Shown: one piece after another, positions 28,415 through 43,250 of the stretch | Layout of the letters: each line of letters opens with the position of its first letter | How positions within the stretch are numbered: the stretch's first letter is position 1 | Assembly (NCBI RefSeq): GCF_000247815.1 | Contig: NC_021673.1 | Span: forward strand, 46,746,081 to 46,810,080 | From: Ficedula albicollis | Lineage: Eukaryota > Chordata > Aves > Passeriformes > Muscicapidae | Direction of reading: 5' to 3' | Length of the DNA: 64,000 bases | Notes under the pieces: generated by a model | Seen by the model: the letters and a program-made list of their open reading frames with translations, nothing else | What the model was told of the DNA's origin: nothing | Databases searched by the model: none | Made by a program: the position numbers and the translations under genes

Positions 28415-29290
28415 TGGAAGCAGGAAGACACAGAGCCACTAAGCCATCCAGTCCATCTCCTGTCCAGAGCAGGATTGCTCCCTTGAGTGCAATCATTTGT
28501 GGTCTACAAGCATAATTTTAAACGTATCAATGTATTAAATTGCATCATTTAATTTGTGAGAATAATCAATACCCTAAAAGACCTGTCAATAAATGTTCAT
28601 TATTTTTTTTTTCGTTTTTGTCATTACAAATATCATCCTGCTGCAAGTTATGCCCACTGGTGTTACTAACCTTCTGACATACATAGATGTCTATTGGAAC
28701 TTCCTCCATTCATTGCTTAGCCAATACTTGCATCTTTAGAGCCAGACTTTTACACACTTGCCCATAATATTTTGCTTTTCTAAGTAGGCCTATTAAAATG
28801 TAGGGGAAAAGGATGGAATAAAAATTAAAGTGCTACTCCATGGGAATAAAAGGTGCCCCAATCCAACCCTAAACTATTTTAATCTTTCCATAAAGTCAGC
28901 CCAGACAATCCCTTAGACACTATTGTTGCTCTCAACTGAACCTGCCCTTTTAGATGCTAATAAGGTACCCAAGAGTGAATTTAGTATTCCTAGTGTGGTC
29001 ACACCAAAGCCATATGGAGTGGAATCTTTTCTTCCCTTTTCTAGGAGGTAATGTCTTTGAATTTGCAGCCAAAAAATTCCCTTTCTCTTTTTTTGCTCAG
29101 TCACATTTAATACACTCTCTACTATCACCCTCAGGCTTCTTTCAGCATTACTTTCCTCATTTTCCCTTCTGAGGAATAACTGAGTTTTGAGTTATTTTCC
29201 CTAGATGTCCACGCTCAAATTTCTTCAAGTTGAGAGTCCTTCTGTTATTTTCTTCCCATAGGTCATATCATATGTCATCAGCTATTAAGT
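28415..29290 (-). mobile_element. Degraded CR1/L3-like LINE remnant, minus strand
   Basis: Blocks typical of the complement of an ancient CR1/L3 3' region appear in order. CATCCAGTCCATCTCCTGTCC with GAGCAGGATTG is near 28,447-28,478, and a 'ctgctgcaagttatgccca' block is near 28,638-28,656. GTTGCTCTCAACTGAACCTGC is near 28,925 and AGTGTGGTCACACC near 28,993. The last two correspond to the region encoding the end of the reverse-transcriptase ORF and its 3' flank in CR1 elements. No open frame survives, and the element is far more diverged than the short CR1 tail at 21.1 kb. Boundaries are approximate. Confidence 0.6.
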
Positions 29291-32200
29291 ACAATTATAA
29301 ATGTGGATTATAAATTATGGATTTCATTTTCATTGATTTTCAAGGGGGAGGAAGGAATTTAAAATTACCAACATCAGTATTTAAATTCCACCTCTCTCAT
29401 CATCAGCAGAAATAATGGCAATTTTATTCATTACAGCTTAATGTATAATAAGTTATTTAAGATCAAATATTTTCACAAATATACAACTAAGAAATTGAAA
29501 ATCTTCTCCTTAGTAATCCAGGAAGTAAATACATTAAACTTTTATTCGTAGCCAAACGAGAATTAGAAGATGACATATTTAGGGTGTACAATTAAGTCTC
29601 AAGGAAAACAAGTATGGGAGTACTCTTTAAGATTGACTGGGAGAAAACTGTAATTTAGTAATTACAACTCATTCTCAACTCAGAATGCTATATTTGACTA
29701 TATTACATGTAAATTATTTTAAACTAAATTTGCCACTGATGTAAACTGAAAATCAATCCAATTGAACTGCACATTCTCTAATGGGTGAAGCAATTTTGTC
29801 CCATTCTTGAAAAAGTTAAAATAACGTACAAAGATGCTGTCATTTACAGAAGTGATGCAGAAAAAGAAGGTGTCTGTTACACATGGAAAAATTCTCCGCT
29901 TAGTTGTACCTGGAGGGAAAATTCATTAAAGTTGTCCTTGTGAAGTTGAACAAAGTTTGTGGCTTTGCCTGGATATATTGAAACACAAATAATCCACATT
30001 TCAGCTCCGATTTAGAAGGTAGAGGAGTTCCTGGCATCAAAATTTCCTCTACTTTAGATTAATTCATCAGATTGGATTGCATTTTCTAATGTAATCAAAT
30101 TGATACGTGTCCTAAGTTCCTCTGCAAAGGCATTACATGAAGATGGAAGGGTGTAAATTCACTTCAAAGAGGCTACAGAATTAACGGTGTATCAGCAGGC
30201 AAACCACACCGAGACTGTTTATAATCTCTGCGTGCACACAGCTTGGTATGGAGCATTTCCCAGCATTAAGAATCAAATATGTGTGTGGGGCAGGAAAAAA
30301 AATAAAAGCTAGAAAAACTAGGGGATATTTGAAATGGTTAATTGATGTCAGTTCTATTTGAGCATTTTGTGAAATAAACAATTACACTTTAGTGGATGGT
30401 GCTGTTAATTGCTTGGCATTCCTATGCATAAATAACTCAAATAAATCCAGAATTTACAAGGAAATTACACCATTATACTTAGACCATGCTAGCATTGGTA
30501 AATTTTTGGTGCAAACTTTTTTGCCAAAACGTGTGGGTTTGTGTGAAATGATTTTAAACTGCCAGTCTTCATGGGTCTTTTTCTTCTACAGAAAGCAAAA
30601 CTGATACAATATCTGAATGCTTCCAAAAGTGGCTCTTCAAAAAGTTGATTCAAGTCCAAATGGTCTTCTGTAGGCATAGTGAATGGACAGAATTGGACAT
30701 AAATTTTCTTAAAGCAGTTCTGTGTAACTTCATCAGCTGTAACAGGGGATCTCCTGAGAGTGACTCTGTCTCCATGACATGAAAACCCATCCCTTTCTTC
30801 TTCAGCTGTTGCTAAAGTTGGTATTCCCCAGACTTGATTTGAGAGATTTGGTTTTAAAAGTTTTCACTGTTCCTGATAAATCTACTTTCTGGGTTGATCC
30901 AGCTCATCTCACACCCCCATCTTTACAAAAGCTCTAGACAAAACATATAAGATTTTCTCAGACTTAGTTTTCTTTGTCTGAAGAGTCTTCAGCATTTAAT
31001 GGGCTACCCCTGTATCCTTAGCCAAGTGCTCTGCTGGGGTCCACTCTACCATGACAGTGTTGTACTTGAGAAGACCTGGTGTGACTTTGGCACAACCAAA
31101 TCCATTCAAATCCAAACTCAAATCCATTCCAGGCCCAAGTGGGGTGGTAAGGGGAGATTTGTTCCTTTGCCCCAGCTACCCTGGGCAGGTTTCCTGTGAG
31201 ACTGCACTGGGGATCACTGCAGTGGGGATGGAGGCACCTCACTGGCCATGGAGGGACACACAAGTGGCTGTTGTCTACAGCACATATAACACTGTCATTT
31301 AGCTGATTTCCAGGGAGTTACTTGAGATGTGCTGGAAAGTGTTGACCATCAACAGGTATTTTATTCTAAGGTTCCCACAAAAGATCTTCCTCCTTCCCCA
31401 GATCCTTCTATTGGGGAGGCCTCACACAGATGTCTGGGTGAAGACTTAAACCAGCCCCAGTTTCAAAAGTTAATTCGGTTTTCCTTTTCTGTAAGCACAG
31501 CTAAAATCTGAGATGATGATACTGCTCCAAAAATTGTGGTTCCTGACTTAATTAGCTCACATGGTTTGAGATATGTAACACTGACAATTACAGAAATCCT
31601 GATAACAAAGGGTGATACCCAAACACTTTAACACAAGCTATGCAGGAGCAGAATCACTAGGATGATGTGTCTCAGTTTTAAGGAAATTCTCCCAGAGACA
31701 GGAGGTACTAGAGTCTGTCCTTTAATTTGCCCTGCTTTGTTTGATTCTTCCTCGTTCATATGCTAACTTCCATTCCTTTCCAGGAATATAGACAATTTTG
31801 CATATTCAAAACTTTTGGAAAATTATCCAAACCTTTTGATATTTATCCAGACCAGATCTAACACAGAATTTTCCAAGCAGTGATGAACATAGTAACCAAT
31901 ACAGCTAAGGTAACAATGAACAAGAATAATTTTAAAATATATTACAGTAATAAGACTTTAAAAATAAAACTCCAAACTTGAGCTGGGAAAATGGAAAGAA
32001 CACTTAAAATCCAAATGTGGGTTCTGTAATAAGAATCCTCTATGCCACTCTTTAGTAACTGCTCCAGAAAGTATGGCAGCATCCAAAACTCTGTAGAACT
32101 TTGTCCGAGTCTGTATTTTTTAAAGCAATTGGCAGAAGTCTCCTTGAAGGGCAAGCCTTGGAAACATGGGTGAGCGCTACCATGGACATTGTGGGCAGGT

Positions 32201-35200
32201 CAGCATGGGAGAAAGGCCTGGTGGGAACTGACACATCTGGAATGGAGGGACTTGGGATAGAACAGCAGCAGTGGATAGCACAGAACAGGGATAGCAGCCT
32301 GTGGGGACCGTCTCCACTGCTGGTGCAGTTTGGCTGTGCCTTCAGCAGCTGGTGCTGGGGCTGGGAGCCGAGCTCTACTGGGAGCTCACAGGTGTGTGTT
32401 CCACTGGTGTGGGCTGGCCTGGGTGCCCAGCTGGGAGGAGTGGGAGGTTACTTGCCGGGTGCTGCAGTAGGGCCCGCAAGCGCACTTGCATATATTTATC
32501 TGACTGGCGGCACTTGGGAGTACAGCACCAAACTCTTCCATTTGCCTTTTACAGATATTTGTTTCCCTATACAATTTAGCATCAATTACCCCTCTGGGAC
32601 AGAGGTAATAGTGGGTAGCCTGTATCCTCCCCTCAGCCACACCAGGCTGTGCCTCATTGTCTGCTCAGTTCAAGCCACCAAGCAGGGAGGGCTCACGCTT
32701 AGGTGCCAGACTCTGCAGTGGCTAAATTATAATGGCTGAGGCTCAGACACCAGCTCCCTAGTGTTGACTTTGTCATCAGGAGATGGTAGCCTGGCAGATA
32801 GGTGGTAACAAACAGCTGGAAGGTAATCACATTTACTCAATGAATGAGGATGAGAACCCTATTTTCTTTAAGGTTACTCTCTGCTGGTGTCAGTAAAATG
32901 CCATAAGGCAGTGAATCCTGCATTGGTTTCAGACCTGATCTGGGGAAGAGGAGATTGCACAGCCCATACTGAAATACCATTGGGGTTTAACATCTTGCTT
33001 GTATGGAGCAACTTAACATGTTGAGGGCCCTGAATCTCATCAACTGCATTCTTAATTTTTCTCATAATTCCATCTATCTTGGGATCATGAGTTACTCAAA
33101 ATGTCAGCTGACAAAAAGGAATACCAAGATTTAGTTCATCAGTTAAAACAAATTAGTGAAAGGCTTTTTGATCTACCAAAATTTTTAGAGTTGTGTATAA
33201 GACCTGTTCAATGAGTACAGCTCTCTGGCTACTTTCTCTGTCAATACTTTGACCTTGAAAAATGCAATAGTGCAAAGGGTTTTAAGCACATGCTCGAATT
33301 TCAAGACAGTCCAAGGGAGCTAAGAAAATGCTTAAATATTGCTGGCATCATTCTACAGCCTCAGCTTTATTCATGTAGTGGAATGGGAGGCAGATTGATT
33401 TTGTCCTTCTACTGCATTCATGAAAAAAGATTTCATTTTGAAAATACGGTGGTAGCAGTATGGATGGAGTCCTGGGGTTACCTGGAGACAGGTACAGACA
33501 AATTGAACACATTGAAAATAATTTTTGTGACAATTGATTGCCCTTCAGGGTGGAAGGCTTTGTTATTAAAAAGCATGGAAGCTGGCAGTAACAGAAAATA
33601 GGTATTCATGCATATATGTATATAGAGCACAGCCATGAGACACATAATATGTAGCCTGATGTTTGGAAAGATTGGGATGTTCAGCCCAGAGACCTTGGAC
33701 TGACTCCTTGGCATATCAGTGGAGCCTATTCCTTGATGTTGTGTCAGTCCTGTTTGGCCATCTCTTGAGTTTAGGCCCAGCAAATACTTAGGGATAGACC
33801 ATAAGCTTACAGGGTCAGGATGAGGCTTTCTGCTCATGGAGAAGCAGCCAAGCTATTTTATATCCAGAGTCATAGCTCTTGTGAAACCTTAGGAATCCCT
33901 TTGGGAAGAATGAGAGAGAAAGAAAAAAATTCAGATAAACAACTTGGTTTTAGAGAGGCTTTCTTTCCTAAGTACACCAGCCACTGCCTCCTCTGGCGCC
34001 AGTGCCGTGGTAGTGCCACCAGAGAAGTTTTTGTGCAAGTTTAATGCTGCCTGCACTTTTCCAGCAAGCAAAGTGTTTTTTCTGGCTGCATGGTAAATAA
34101 AGGTTGGAAGTATACCAGGCAAAGATGTGTGTATCTCCACAAAGATTATTTGTAAGCCTGCAACAGATCTTCATCTTGACTAGGCTCTGTAAATTTAAGT
34201 GTGTAAGTACCCAGTAACACAAGTCAGTTAAAATGATTCAATGTGTTTGTCTTCCTTTAACCAGCTGCAAGCTTCAAGAAGAGAGCAATTGATATTCCTT
34301 TGGATGCAAAATCACATCATGTAATTTTGTGGCTAAATACTGATATGTGTTTATTGGATTAGGAAAACATTTCTTGCTTTTTTTTTACAATAATATCTAC
34401 AGGTATCCAAAATCTTCCTTGATATTTCTCCACTTTGTGCAACCAGCTGATTCAGGCAGAGGTGAAGTAGCCCTGTGCACATTTCTATTAGGTTGGCTAA
34501 AGTGCCCTAAGCTACTACTCTTTTTTTTCTGGCTCATATCATTCCCTTCCTGAGCTGACCTTATGGAAACGTCCGTTTAAGTGAACCTGAGCCAGAAAAA
34601 CACCAGGCAGCAAACTGAAAATCTTGGTTTGATTGGGTCACCATGCCAAGCGCTTGGGAAGCCTGGTGGCGCTGACAGAGTGCTGTGCAGTTTGGAGGGT
34701 TGGCTGCTGCACCTGCCCCAGACAGGCTGGGCCCAGACAAACTCACTGACCCTGAGGTTCAGAGCCACCCTGCATGCGAGTAGTAGGATGCAGAGGTTCT
34801 GCTGTGCAAGAGGCATCCGGGCATCTGCCACCTGCCTGGTGGAGCCAATGCATCCCACAGCCCTGTGACAGCTCAGAGGCTACAGCTGTGCGCCCCTGAA
34901 GCCGAGATTTTCCGAGAAAGAGTGGTACCCCCTGCCTGAATCTGAGTGTGTGCTTGGGACAGGGGCAGTAGATTGCCACTAAATGGGAGCGTGTATCACT
35001 CAAACGCAGAGGCTTGGCAGATCTCCAGGGGCTGAGCCTCAGAAGTTACAAACCAAATTCTGCCAGAGCCCTGGGGGAGCTCTTTTTGAGAAAACAGTGA
35101 ACAATCAAGCCCAAATGCCAGGAAGACTGTTATCCCCTCTGGAGGCAAACCAAAGAAAATGTTCACACCAGCTCTTCAGCATAAAAACAGGGTTTTGGTG

Positions 35201-38200
35201 TTACTCTACTGCCAGTGTAATCAGTTTCCTGCCTGGAAAAGTTGATGAAGAAGGAGTTCTGCATTTTTGCTTTCTCATATAAGTTTTGTTTCCTGAGCTG
35301 TGGTGATAATGGGAACATCTTTAAAATCTCTGCTGAAACCAGGGGCCATATAGGCAGAAATTAGGCACAGCTGTGCCTAGTAAACAGTAATTAATAAGAC
35401 TCCACAAAGTGAGGTCTTTTTTATAAGTGATGCTGCAGTTATATATGGGACTAATTTGGAGAACAAAATGCAGGCCATGTGTGGCTGCCCAGAACTCACT
35501 ATCGACATGGTAGATTCTGTGATGTCCTGTACATTCTGGTATTACTTTTCCTTGCCTTAGGCTTCTCCCATTTGTTCACTACATATGCAAAAATAGCGTC
35601 CTAGACCAAAGTGCTGTCTCTCCTGGTTACTGGCAATTTTGCCAACGACTTTTGTGGGACTGAGATTTAATAACAGCTGCATGAAATACTTTCATGCCTG
35701 GTGTATAAAATAATTTCATACTCTGTAGGCTCTCTTGCTTTGATATATTGGAAAATGAGCAACGTCTACTCTCTCTAACAATTAAGAGTGCCACATTTTC
35801 TAGGTATGGTCTAGAGCAAGCATGCAGGCTATAATTAAAAAAACTCCATGTTGCACTGATCACCAAAGAGGCATTTGTTTATTCTGCCTACAGTGCAAGT
35901 TTGCCATTACAATATAGGTCTAGCTATAATTACATTAATATAAATAAAGCTGGAGTGTCTGTGCTTTACCCAGCTGAGGGCTACACTTGAGTTTTAGCAG
36001 AGCCAGAGGGATGAATCTAATTTGTTTAACAGATCAGTCAGATTGCAACTGGACTTGTGAAACAAAGGTGATAACCAGAGAAGCCAAAAAGAGCCAGCCA
36101 CCTACGGACTCGGATCAAATGGGACCTTCTGTGTGGGGCCCTGCAGAGCACTGATGACACCTGCACTTCAAAGGCAGCCCACAGAAGAAAAGTGAGCCCG
36201 TGACCTTTGGTTCTTGACAACAAACAAAAAAGATCAAGAGGTGGCCAGTGGGCTTTCTTAACTCCATTTGACACTATACTAGGAATATGCAAGCTGTTGG
36301 GCCCTGTGCTGGATTTGCTGTTCATCTGTTTTGTCTAGAAGCCCTCCTGAAAGAACCATTCCAGATTTAGAGTTTCTCAACTGTTCAGAAGAGCTAGGTG
36401 TGCATGGGAAGGGCTGCCTTGGTAGGGCACACTTGCTCAGCAGCCGTGCAGCTCGACCTGTGCACAGGTTGAACAAGTTGGGCCAGTGAAGCACAGCCCT
36501 GCTGGTGTGTCTGGCCCTGGAGCATCAGGCATGGATGGCGGCTGGCTCTCCAACTGGTTCCACGTCCCTGATAGACATTGCTGAGTCAATAAAGCTCTGC
36601 TGGGTGGACCTGCCCAAAGTCGTTTCATCCTTCTCCTAGAAGGCATTTGAGTTGCACAGCTAATGATAAAACAACAACAAAAAAAAAAACAGCAAAAAGA
36701 AATGCTCTGATTAAGAAATCCCTGCTCCTATGTTTGCTGCACTTTTCTACATGTGTCTCTGTGACATGATAATCCTGCCGATTCTCTGGTGTCCACTATT
36801 TTGGGGAGCAGAAGTGGTAAGACTCAAGCTTCTAATGCAAGTATAAGAGAAATCTATAAATATGTCTGAACTCAAAAATTATAAACTATAAATGAAAAAA
36901 TAGGCAAAAGCCTGTCGCCATTTTTTTTCTCTGGCATCTTTAATAATACCTGGGAGAACAACTTTACCATATGCTGGGACCATCCATGCTGTGGGCACCA
37001 ATCCAGACACCAATTGTCCATCAGTTTTGTTCTGACCAAATGGGGTGCCATTTTTGCCTGTGCAGATCTCTATTTCTCTTTGCAGTGCATCCTTGCTCAC
37101 CCACTGCCCACGCTCCTGATCTTCTACTTTTCCTTCAGCATTACAACTATTGCAGTACCCCAGCCCTGGGCAGGGGTTGGTCCTGGAGAACTCTCTCCAT
37201 TAGCAGTAAAGCAGTGAGGAAAAGCACTTCAAGGAAGGAGGATATTCACAGCCTGAGTCAGCACATCCGTCTTGCTTACTGTCCGTTGCACAAACCATTG
37301 CTGAAGGATGATGCAGGGGTAGGACTGAGTGCTCAGCAAGGACAGGGGGGCAGGGCTGCTGAGGATACAGCCCAGCAAAGAAATCCAGAGGAAGCTGCAG
37401 CCTCAGCTCTCTCAGAGAGGAGCATATAAGGGCACACAGTCACGCCAACCAGGAGCTCTGCTTGTTTCCACTTGAGCAGTCAGTTTTGGGGTCAATTTTC
37501 TCGTGGTTTTCCCTATGGCAATAGCAGCAAATGCATCCTGAGTGCCAAGGAGCTGTAGCATTAGTTGCTGTCTCTTTCTTGATGAAAATACTAATGTGTG
37601 ACCTGCATGCTAGGGAGGAATTGGCAATTTTAGATCGTTACTGGGGGAAAACATGGCAAAGATTAATTTGTCTCATGGTAGTGCTGGTGTCTCCTGCAGC
37701 AGAGAAGGAAGAAAAGGCTTGACACCACACTGAATCCACTTTTGTCTTAGCAGGGTACTGGCTGCATCTGTTTGAAAGCCTTGCATTGTATCACTGCTCT
37801 TTGTTATCAGGTTTCCCATGGTGGTCAGTGTTACATATCTTACATTGTTTGAGCTAATTAAGCTGGGGAATCAGGGAAAGCACATTTCCGGCGGGGATTT
37901 ATTGCCAAAAGATATTTCAGCTGAAGGGGGAAAAAAGGAAATCTCCCTTTATGTCCAGCATTCCTGAGCTGTTTCATAATATTCAACATTCAGCTTCATG
38001 GAAATAAACTGACAATACCATCAAGAACTTTGAACTTGAGCAGTTTTCCTCCATTTTGTTGAATTTAAAAGCACCGAAAAGAAAACTAGGGATCTGTGTA
38101 GCCACAAAAAATAAAAATACTTGAATTGCTTTGGTTGGAAACATGTTTGTTAATAATTTACAGACAAGTGACTGTTTGCTCTCCAGGTGCTTCGTGCATT

Positions 38201-41200
38201 ATTTGCATCTGCTTTTATGCTTCTTTACTAGAGCAGCGCAAGTGGCAGCGTTTTGTGTTTTCGCTGGTATCCATTTGTAGGATGCCAGCAGAGGCAGAGG
38301 GACCTGGCTCCCTCCTGCCTGCACCCAGCACCAAAGGGTTGCTCAGAGCAGCAGGAGGGCTGAGCCCTGACTGTGTGCCTGGCACAACAGGGCTGAAGCA
38401 CATTTTACAGCACCTCCAGCTGCCCAGCTGCCTGTGGAGAGAGCCTGGGCTGGAACATGGTTGTCGGCCCAGGAGCAAAGGGAAGCTCTGCTCTTACGTA
38501 TGGGATGTCGTACACAGGTTCATTGTTAGGAAATCCTGTGTGTGAACAAAGCCCTGCTTTTCTTCCAGATGGTATTAATAATCACTGTCAGTGGGACTGG
38601 TGATGATGAAAGTTTGTTCATTTTCACCAGTAGGTCTAAAAGGCTTTGCTGAAAGAAGTGAGAATGATGATCCTCTGTCTGCCAAGGTACACCAACAGGT
38701 ACCAGGGATCACTATGGATTATTAAAGGCATACAGTGTTTTGGATGAGAAGGTCCTGTTTTCAGTTTTGTGTAACTTTTTTTAAGCTTTGACTGTTCAGC
38801 ATGTCTTCTAAAGTATGGTTTTTTGGCTGTTTTGTTTGTTTGGTTGGTTTAGTTCTGGTTTTTATTTGTTTTGTTGTTGTTGTTGGGGTTTCTTTTGTTT
38901 GTTTGGGTGTTTTATTGTTTTTTCTTATTTTCTTCCTTCTGGTAGTTTCAGCTGAAACATTTCAGTTCTCCCAAACATAATGAAAGAAAAGGATTTTCTC
39001 CCATGGGAAAAGAAAAAGCTGGCAACTTTATCTTTAGAAAGCATTGGCAGTGCCCCTCATTTAAAGCAGGAACTGAAAGTCTGGTACCATTACATAGCCA
39101 GTGAAAGAAAATTTACTTTAAATTTGCTAAAATTTGATTTCCAGCATCTGCTAGTTTGCACATGCTCACCACAGAGGAGAGTATTTTAGCCAAACTCCCC
39201 TGATATTTGACCTGCAATGAGCAGGCTAGAATGTGACCTGTCATTGCAGCCAGTTAATCCTTTAGGTCAAGTGAGAAGAGTCTTCAATAGAAGAGATTCC
39301 AACTACTGATGGCATGTATAGGTGTCAGTGAAGCTAACACTTCAGTCTTTCCTAATTTTTTTAAACAGTATGTTACATGCCAAAGTTGTTAAAATGTTTG
39401 TGTTGCGATTGAAAAATCAGACTCAAAGTCAAATAGGAAGAATTTCACAATTAAAGTTCTCTTCCTAATCCCCCACCAGTCCCTTTGAGAAGATTTTTTT
39501 TATTATGATCCATCTTTAATTAAATGATGATGTTAATTTTTTTCCCTAAGTCCCCATGCTCATGTAGTGCAGAGGGTGTCTGTGCTGTTAAAATTAATGA
39601 AGACTGTATTGTAAAGAAAGTCCTTGGCTGTAGGGTCGTCACCCTAAGTGCTCCTGCAGCTGGAAAATAAAAACGTGCAGCCCATGAGGCAGCAGGTTAC
39701 AAGAAGGGAGAGGGTTACATGGTGTCTTAGGAGTCTGACTGTGGGATGGCATTTTTGCTCTTGCCACTGCATCTGGATGTGGTGCTGACTAAGTCACTTA
39801 AAGCATGTTTTTCACTGGTGGATGTTAAATGCAAAGCTTTCACTTCCAAGGTGTCTGCTTTGGCTCTTCCCAGGCAAGACACTGGGCAAGCAGCACCGAG
39901 AGAGCAGGCCAGAGCTCAGTGCTGTTTCCCTATGCTTTTTTCTGAAAGCAAATGAGCTGGACCAAAGTGCAGAGCACGTCGATACCGAGCTCGCACTCAG
40001 ATAAGTGGGACACGTGTACCATGCCTTGGTGGGGAGAAACCTGCTCTGGTGCCTGCAATAAACGTTGGGAGGGAAGGAGGTGGGGAAAAGGTGGTGTGGA
40101 GCTTGCTGCAAAGTTCCCTTCTACTGTTGCACCAATACACTGATCACAGGGATAGGCCCTTTGATTGACCTGCTGAGCTCAGAAAATAGAAGGAAAAGCT
40201 CTCTGAAAATGCCTCTGGAGGTCAGAAGGACTGTGAGTGCTATGTAAGCAACACAAAGTCTGAAATCAAGCCTCTAAAAAAGCGTCTCTGAGCTGATCAT
40301 CTTCTCTCACCTCTTTTCCATTATGAGGAAAAACAAAGCAAGAGGAAGAGGAAGGAGGGAAAGAACACTGAATATTTTCTTTGTTCCATAGAAGCCCTGG
40401 TGCTGAAATTGTTGCCAATTTTCTTATGTGAAAAAAGGAGCACCTAATGTTTTCAGGCTGTTTCTCCCCTTGATCTCCAGTCCCCAGTCCTATAACATTG
40501 GAGTCCACTGAGATTCTGGTGATAGGTGCTGGACACTTGGAGAATGAGCAGCAAAGGCAGTAATGCTGCTTTCTCTCAGCAGCATAAGGATGAGCAAGAA
40601 AATAGGGTCCTTATTGACTCTCCATAGTGGCCATCTGAGTGCCCAGAGCAGAGCAATCTGCTGGGCTGAAAGCAGACAAGAAGCAGCAGCAGCACAGCGT
40701 TTTTCTGAGGCCATGGATTGAGACGGAGCTGCTGCAGCCTTAATAGACACTGCAACAACCATGGCAAATGTGACCTGCTCTATTATTGAATTGTGTGGTG
40801 CTGTTTTGCTTTTCCTTTAATATTGGTAATTATGCAATTTCTCGACAACTTCCCTGTCATAACCAGGGCAGCAATGCTGACAAAACAAGCTTTAAATAAG
40901 CACTTGTCAAAGTAACAGCTATTTTTGCTTGCCCTATTTAGCACCGTGTTTAAGGTCTACTGTGGAAATCTCAGACAATTTTAAATACACGGTGCAGTTG
41001 CTTTATCACTGCATCACAATATTTGAAATCCCTAAAGCCTGGAAAACAAAAGTGTTTTGACAGCACCTTTTGGTGGCTCCTGCCTTCATGGGAAGGTCAA
41101 AGCTTTTGCAGGATCTGCTTGAGAGCCAGGAAGTACAGAAAAGCTTAGGGCACATGAGCCCTTCTTTCAGGCTCTAAGGATTATTGGGCAGAGAAAATTC

Positions 41201-42210
41201 AACATCCTGCTTTTTCCCATCTTTGAGACCTCTGGAAGGTTCTCTAGAGGAAAAGAAAGAACAAAACCAACACCACAAGACTTAACAGTCCTACTGTTCC
41301 TCAGGTAAGAAGGAAGCAGGAAGTACTCTCAAAGCCTCTTTGCTCATAATTAAGAAAACACAATAAATTCTCTTCATTCTCTCCATGAGCCCTGTCTGTT
41401 GTGATGGACTCCAGGCTCCTCAGGCACTGGGGTGCCTTGTTTGGCCAACGCAGGAGCAGATGGCAGAGGTACAACCTCAACACAGAGCAAGAGGTTTCTT
41501 TCCCAAGGTGCTGTGAAGGGGCATCTGCAAGGCCCCTCCAGCCATGCAGCAGAGTAGGGACATGCACAACCCAAAATACACGGAAGCTCAGGTAGGGATA
41601 ACGAGGTTAGACAGGCAGTGACACCGGTGTGACAGTCGTTGAGGAGTGCTTCCTTTAGGAAATAAAGTCACCAGCCAAGTACAAAAGAATTGCATAGTAT
41701 CACAGGGAGCAATTGCATATTGGTTTATTTAGGCTATTCTCTATTTTTACCCCTCTGTCTTCAGACTATGGGCTTCCCAGCCTGTGTGTTCCTGAGAAGT
41801 TTGCAATGCATTTCCAGAGAGTTTCTGGAGGTCTGCTGGGAGAGCTGTCTCACACAGTTACATTTAAAAAGCTTTGTGGAGCAGGAAAAGTGTTTAGAAA
41901 GTTCTTTGCTGCACTTACAAAGGGGATAACAGGAGCAAAATCGTTTGGGGGTCCTGTGTTTTGAGCAACACCCTTGCTTTCCTCTCATTCTCATCTCCAC
42001 CGGCGGATACCAAAGAGACAGCCAAAGCAAACATAGCACATGGGAAATGGTCTGTAAACCCAAAACAAAAAAGGCTTTCTTTTATCAGCTGTTTCCTGTT
42101 GTCAAAAAGTAAATTATTCTGTAACAATATATTTATTAGTTCACTAGGCATAGAAACAAGGTAAACTATTTAACTTTTTGGGCAGAATTTAATTTGTTAA
42201 AATTATCCTG
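29291..42210. other. Long gene-free stretch
   Basis: About 13 kb without a supportable gene. It is AT-rich at 29.3-32.0 kb and mixed afterwards. A plus-strand frame at 32,101-32,739 is long (212 codons) but rich in W and G from repeated TGG and GGG words, with no recognisable domain. A T/G-rich low-complexity tract lies at 38,818-38,930. No complete interspersed repeat was identified. Confidence 0.4.
38818..38930. repeat. T/G-rich low-complexity tract
   Basis: Irregular TTTG, TTGG and GTT repeats over about 110 bases. This is simple-sequence DNA; the complement would be an AAAC-type tract like the one at 4,080-4,141. Confidence 0.75.
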
Positions 42211-42517
<307 letters not shown>

Positions 42518-42639
42518 TCTATTTATCCCTATTGCATTCCCTCTCTTCTCTGGTGAAGGGAGGAAAAGAAAAATAGTATATTAGCAGGTTAGGCAAAAAA
42601 TGCTTAAATTATAGTTTTAACAGCACCTGCCAATAATTT

Positions 42640-43250
42640 AATGGCACCTGCCTTATTCCAGGGCGCCTGTTCTGCTGTGCTGCTGGAAACATGCGGAGAG
42701 GCGGCTGCGGATGCAGGCTGACCCCGCGTTCCCAGAAATCCCCGGCTGCTTTGCTGTGCCTCTCTATCTCCTGACTCCCAAATGAGCTCCGGCAGCAGCG
42801 GTCACCCACTGCTCCGGAGCATGAGCTAAGCAGCCGAAAATAGCCTCTTTTCTGATAATGCAGCTCGCTCCTAGAGGCGGCATTCTGGCATCCCAGATAA
42901 GATGTACACAGGTTCCTTTGGTTACGTTTTCAGCCCCCCGAGCCTTTCCCCGACTGACAGAAGGGCTTTTCCTGCGCGCTGGTGCCGCTGGAAGCGCGGT
43001 GCTGGGAGATGCTGCCGGAGCGGTCTGGGCTCCGGGGCTGGGTCTGCTGTGCTCGGAGCACTGACAGGAGGGACCAGGGCTGTGCTACGGAGCTCTTCAG
43101 AGATGCGAGGGGTGGGCAGGCTCCGGGGCAAGGCAAGGCTGTTTCTAAGCGGTGGGACAGGGCCGTGGGAAACACCTCCCGCTGCCCCACCTGCAGAATT
43201 TATGGCATCTGTGAGAGACAGGGAGAGAACTTTAAGAAAAGCGAATAGTC
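42640..43250. promoter_or_regulatory. Second CpG-rich patch, possible promoter
   Basis: About 600 bases with raised GC and many CpG dinucleotides, in contrast to the AT-rich DNA on both sides. Open frames run through it on both strands, as expected in stop-poor GC-rich DNA, and none shows a domain. A promoter or enhancer is possible; no convincing donor site was found. It lies 150 bases right of a G-run assembly join. Confidence 0.35.

Noticed and set aside
32101..32739. 212-codon plus-strand open frame
   Set aside because: Its W- and G-rich composition comes from repeated TGG and GGG words. No domain, splice sites or promoter were seen, so chance is the better explanation.
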